From: Chryseobacterium indologenes
Lineage (GTDB): Bacteria; Bacteroidota; Bacteroidia; Flavobacteriales; Weeksellaceae
NCBI GenBank assembly: GCA_002439165.1
Contig: DJTE01000003.1
Coordinates: 99,154-163,153, forward strand
DNA: 64,000 bases
Direction: 5' to 3'
Positions 61,007 through 64,000 of the stretch are shown piece after piece; within the stretch, counting starts at the first letter, position 1, and every line of letters starts with the position of its first letter. A model generated the notes under the pieces. The model ran no database searches. It had not been told where the DNA came from and saw only the letters and a program-made list of their open reading frames with translations. Made by a program: the position numbers and the translations under genes.

Positions 61007-61549
61007 TTAATTAGCCGCAGGATCAATCAGTTCTTTGGTAATTCCCAGGGACCTTAAAAGATTTTTACTGTCGAAAATTAAGGTTGCATAATGGGTTCCT
61101 TTTTTTAAAATCAGTCGGGTACCTCCGGGAAAAGAGCTGTCATTTCCTAGTTTCTGGGTTTTAGCCCCCTGCTTACCGAATCTGGTTTTGGCTTCCTGCA
61201 GTGTTGTTTTATTCATTGCAAGGCCAAACGGAAGTCCTTCAACAATTAAAGATTTATCCTCCGGAATGTCAAAAAACATTTCGTTGACCGCATTATTCTT
61301 ACCGAGACTGCAATACATCTCAAGCCCTGATTTTGTAATCCATTTAGCATATTTTTCTTCATTGGCATCTTCATAAAATTCAGTTTTTACGTGTAAAGCA
61401 GCTGAAATTTTTTCCGGTGTCTGCGGAAATATAAACTCGGAATTTTTGTTCAGTAAAGAATTCAAATCTGCTGTTTTCTGTGAAAATGCATGGAAACTTA
61501 ATAATTGAAAAAGTACAGTTAAAATTAAAGTATATGGCTTTATCTGCAT
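61007..61549 (-). CDS. Hypothetical secreted protein, 180 aa
   Basis: A signal peptide (MQIKPYTLILTVLFQLLSFHAFSQ) followed by a soluble alpha/beta domain with SGLEMYCSLGKNNAVNEMFF and LPFGLAMNKTTLQEAKTRFG. Probably periplasmic. I do not recognise the family. It is transcribed alone with its own terminator. Confidence 0.72.
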   Translation of the reverse strand: MQIKPYTLILTVLFQLLSFHAFSQKTADLNSLLNKNSEFIFPQTPEKISAALHVKTEFYEDANEEKYAKWITKSGLEMYCSLGKNNAVNEMFFDIPEDKSLIVEGLPFGLAMNKTTLQEAKTRFGKQGAKTQKLGNDSSFPGGTRLILKKGTHYATLIFDSKNLLRSLGITKELIDPAAN

Positions 61550-61673
61550 AAGAAGTGTTATTTAATGATTAGGTGCGTAAAGATATTAAAATTAACCCAT
61601 CGGTTAAAAAAACTACATGGTGTGATTCTGATAAAAATGCTTCTCAATGGATCATTGGGTAAAAACAGATGGG

Positions 61674-62237
61674 TTAATGGTATTTCTCCAGCAGCCAGTT
61701 CAGATAGGCATTGATACGCTGCTCTCTCAGCCTGAAAGCTTCTGCATCCGTATACAGAAATGTTCTCACGGAAACCAGTATCAGCTGATTATGGTTTAAA
61801 GGGTGAATAAAAAACTGCTCCGGGGCTTTTGACGGCCTTGATTTTATCTTTAAAAAACGTCCGGTCTCTAGCTGAGGATTAAAGGTCTTCATTTCCGGTA
61901 TCTCTACTCTATATACTGCTGACGAAACAGAATCTACAACAAGACCTTCCTGAACTATCTCCACATCAGTCCAGTACTGCTTTACCTGAACAGATTTCCC
62001 TTTGCGGTATTCACTGCCTTCGAAAAAATCATCCAGTATATACAGCAGATCTGCCGTACTTCTCTGTGCAGATGCTTTCCGTTCGGGGGTATCAGGCTGA
62101 ATTTCTAAATTTTCACCATTCCGGATCGTAAATGTTACCGCAAGGCTGTCCAGTGTGGGCACAAACTGCTGTGCATGAACGCAGGAAAGCCCCATCATGA
62201 ATAAACAGATCATAAAAAAGGTAGTGTCTGGTCTCAT
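61674..62237 (-). CDS. Hypothetical secreted protein, 187 aa
   Basis: A signal peptide from MRPDTTFFMICLFMMGLSCVHAQ followed by a mature domain rich in beta strands and ending in a helical LREQRINAYLNWLLEKYH. The start at 62237 gives the signal peptide. An upstream ATG at 62363 would bury it behind 42 residues without structure and is rejected. Family and role are unknown. Confidence 0.68.
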   Translation of the reverse strand: MRPDTTFFMICLFMMGLSCVHAQQFVPTLDSLAVTFTIRNGENLEIQPDTPERKASAQRSTADLLYILDDFFEGSEYRKGKSVQVKQYWTDVEIVQEGLVVDSVSSAVYRVEIPEMKTFNPQLETGRFLKIKSRPSKAPEQFFIHPLNHNQLILVSVRTFLYTDAEAFRLREQRINAYLNWLLEKYH

Positions 62238-62566
62238 CCGTTCAGTATTACATTTTAATATCTGTCTTAAATATTTGCTTTTACACATCATCCTCTCCTG
62301 TTTCCAAGATACAATATTTTTATATAAAAAGCTGTGCGGAACTCTTCCAACACTTCTTATCACGGCTTCAGGCGTGTTGATCTTCGATTTATCCGCCCAA
62401 ATACTTCTTGTTTTATTCTCTTAAAAATTGTATCATAGTGGAAGATTATATTTGCTGAATCTGATGAAATACTGTTCTCGATGTTACTAAAAGCAGAGGT
62501 AATACAGCTGGAGTTTTCTCATTATGTTCAATATCTGTATTTAATAAACATAAATAATAAAAAAAA
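62238..62566. other. Intergenic region between divergent genes
   Basis: AT-rich. It holds the control regions of the secreted protein and the bestrophin-like gene. I see no exact promoter box, repeat or small gene. Confidence 0.4.
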
Positions 62567-63595
62567 ATGATTGTCAGAAAAACGATTGGTTTAAAAGGTG
62601 TGATCCGGTTTGCTGGGCATCATATCTGGTGGCTCACTACTTATATGATTCTCGTCTCCCTGCTCTACAAGGAGGCTGGCTGGCACTGGATCTCTATTCC
62701 CTGGCTTCCGGTTTCTCTGGTAGGTACTGCGCTGGCTTTCTATATCGGTTTTAAAAATAATCAGTCTTATGACAGGGTCTGGGAGGCACGGAAAATATGG
62801 GGTGCCATTGTAAACAGCAGTCGTAGCTGGGCCGTCATGGTAAACTCTTTTGTAAAAAATGGTCCCGAAACAGAATATACGGCCCAGGAACTTGAGCAAA
62901 TAAAAGAACGTCTGATTTACCGGCATATTGCGTGGCTCTATATTTTCAGAGATCAGCTTCTGGCTCCTACGCAATGGGAACATGTAAGTTTAAAACACCA
63001 TTTCGGAAAAATAGCTCAAAAACGACGTGAATCTGAAGGAATAGGCCTGTTTAAGGAATTTTTAAATGAAAAGCAGAAAGCAGATTATTTTTTTGATGAA
63101 TCTAAACTGTCCGGTGCTGCCAATAAAGCCACCCAACTGATCAACCTGCAGTCGACAGATCTTGCAGAACTTGAAGAAAAGCAAATTCTACACATGAGGA
63201 GACAGCTGGATATGCAGAAAGTGCTTTCCGATTTCTACGATCACCAGGGAAAGGCCGAGCGCATTAAAAAATTCCCCATTCCCCGTCAATATGCCAATTT
63301 AAGCTTTATATTCAACTGTATTTTTATCTTTCTCTTACCTCTGGGTATCGTGGCGGAATTTGCAAAACTGGGAGAAGCAGGCGTATGGCTGATGATTCCG
63401 TTCGGGACAATAGTAGGCTGGATCTATGTTTTAATGGAGTTAATAGGCGATTATTCTGAAAATCCTTTTGAAGGATTAAGTACCGACATTCCTATGCTAT
63501 CCATCTGCCGCACCATAGAAATTGATTTATTGCAGATCCTGGGCAAGACAGACTTACCTCAGCCTATTCAGGCTGTGAATGATATTTTAATGTAA
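62567..63595 (+). CDS. Bestrophin-like (YneE/UPF0187) chloride channel family protein
   Basis: A 342-residue inner-membrane protein with hydrophobic helices near residues 23-60 and 245-290 and a large cytoplasmic helical part. The conserved opening IVRKTIGLKGVIRF, the pore-near FYIGFKNNQSYDRVWEARKIWGAIVN and the late PLGIVAEF...PFGTIVGWIY match bacterial bestrophins, which form pentameric anion (or cation) channels. A single-gene transcript just before tRNA-Ser. Confidence 0.9.
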   Translation: MIVRKTIGLKGVIRFAGHHIWWLTTYMILVSLLYKEAGWHWISIPWLPVSLVGTALAFYIGFKNNQSYDRVWEARKIWGAIVNSSRSWAVMVNSFVKNGPETEYTAQELEQIKERLIYRHIAWLYIFRDQLLAPTQWEHVSLKHHFGKIAQKRRESEGIGLFKEFLNEKQKADYFFDESKLSGAANKATQLINLQSTDLAELEEKQILHMRRQLDMQKVLSDFYDHQGKAERIKKFPIPRQYANLSFIFNCIFIFLLPLGIVAEFAKLGEAGVWLMIPFGTIVGWIYVLMELIGDYSENPFEGLSTDIPMLSICRTIEIDLLQILGKTDLPQPIQAVNDILM

Positions 63596-63716
63596 TGATA
63601 AGGTACAAACCCCTTTATGGATGATTTCAGGCATCCGGATCTCCTCCTGAAATTCATTCCCGGAATATCCTTATTTCAGGCTATTTTTTAAACTTTTTTA
63701 TAAGTTGAAAAAAATA

Positions 63717-63748
63717 TTTGGTCAATATTAAAAAACTTCCTATATTTG
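63717..63748 (+). promoter_or_regulatory. tRNA-Ser promoter, Bacteroidota type
   Basis: TTTG (63717-63720), 20-nt spacer and TATATTTG (63741-63748): a textbook -33/-7 pair upstream of the tRNA gene. Confidence 0.85.
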
Positions 63749-63782
63749 CACCACTGAAAACAACGGCATAGCCGGAGTTCAG

Positions 63783-63870
63783 GGAGAGTTGGCAGAGTGG
63801 TCGATTGCGGCAGTCTTGAAAACTGTTGACTGTAACAGGTCCGGGGGTTCGAATCCCTCACTCTCCGCCA
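63783..63870 (+). tRNA. tRNA-Ser (UGA anticodon), CCA encoded
   Basis: Acceptor stem GGAGAGT / ACTCTCC, D-arm with GGCAGAGTGGTCGATTG, anticodon loop CTTGAAA giving UGA, a long variable arm typical of class II tRNAs, T-arm with GGTTCGAATCC, discriminator G and encoded CCA. It decodes UCA and other UCN codons. Own promoter and terminator are present. Confidence 0.96.
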
Positions 63871-63891
63871 GGTTAGAAACCAAAATAAGCT

Positions 63892-63930
63892 AAAACGCTG
63901 TAAACATCAATGTTTACAGCGTTTTTTGTT
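63892..63930 (+). terminator. Terminator after tRNA-Ser
   Basis: AACGCTGTAAACAT / ATGTTTACAGCGTT, 14-bp perfect stem with a minimal loop and T-run. Confidence 0.9.
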
Positions 63931-64000
63931 TTAGCGCAGGTATAAAAAAAACTAAAATAGGTCACGATTTATATGTCCTATTTCGGATCAGTCCCAAAAG

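Noticed and set aside
63955..64000. 7-bp inverted repeat AAATAGG / CCTATTT and a 12-codon minus-strand frame end (LLGLIRNRTYKS) at the window edge
   Set aside because: Could be the 3' end of a gene or transposase beside tRNA-Ser, but too short to support any call.
1..64000. CRISPR arrays, rRNA genes, complete insertion sequences, prophage or plasmid origin
   Set aside because: No regularly spaced repeats, no transposase or phage structural gene and no rRNA sequence were seen on either strand.

Overview
The window looks like a chromosomal segment of a Chryseobacterium-like member of the Weeksellaceae (Flavobacteriia, Bacteroidota). The evidence is low G+C, promoters with the Bacteroidota -7 box TAnnTTTG, a gliding-type lipoprotein (GldI), a type IX secretion sorting domain, a TonB receptor paired with a DUF4249 lipoprotein, and very frequent MKK-type signal peptides. 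No phage, complete insertion sequence or CRISPR array was recognised.

1-6.8 kb: the end of a 4Fe-4S ferredoxin gene, then serC, serA and a DUF1015 gene (serine biosynthesis locus). Next come two paralogous secreted M28 peptidases with the remains of a third between them. The first paralogue has lost key catalytic residues. 6.8-17.7 kb: housekeeping and envelope genes: an aspartyl protease-PDZ protein, a cyclophilin-FKBP fusion and gldI (one operon), ilvE, an MnmD-like methyltransferase with a TTG start, a NUDIX hydrolase, a DUF4294 protein, an M42 aminopeptidase, rpe and a lipoprotein. 18.4-19.7 kb: a compact two-gene cassette made of a small secreted peptide ending in a Cys-rich tail (CPACGMG) and an MNIO/DUF692 enzyme. 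It looks like a minimal RiPP pathway and is the most attractive candidate for an undescribed system.

19.9-34.9 kb: a GH29 fucosidase, ndk, a candidate sigma-54-driven small RNA, rsgA, bifunctional DAHP synthase-chorismate mutase, dnaX split at an A11 run (probable programmed frameshift giving gamma and tau), a TetR regulator with a serine palmitoyltransferase/capnine-synthase-like enzyme, an AraC-type regulator, an orphan LuxR-type response regulator, an MFS exporter, a thermonuclease and small unknowns. 35.2-38.4 kb: TonB receptor plus DUF4249 lipoprotein.

38.7-60.8 kb: a molybdenum-cofactor and FdhF/YdeP oxidoreductase locus in two convergent halves. The plus half is moaA-moeA-moaC-mobA-moeB. 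The minus half is TauE/SafE-moaD-moaE-fdhD-DUF7009-like-fdhF. Between them (43.2-54.9 kb) lies an AT-rich polymorphic-toxin island. It holds a small protein carrying a T9SS sorting domain, a giant SpvB/FG-GAP/RHS toxin interrupted by one in-frame amber codon and ending in an HNH-type nuclease tip, and a tail of duplicated immunity-like genes, one frameshifted, plus an orphan toxin tip. 61-64 kb: two secreted unknown proteins, a bestrophin-like channel and tRNA-Ser(UGA) with a clear promoter and terminator.

All assignments come from reading motifs and context by eye. No database search was possible.
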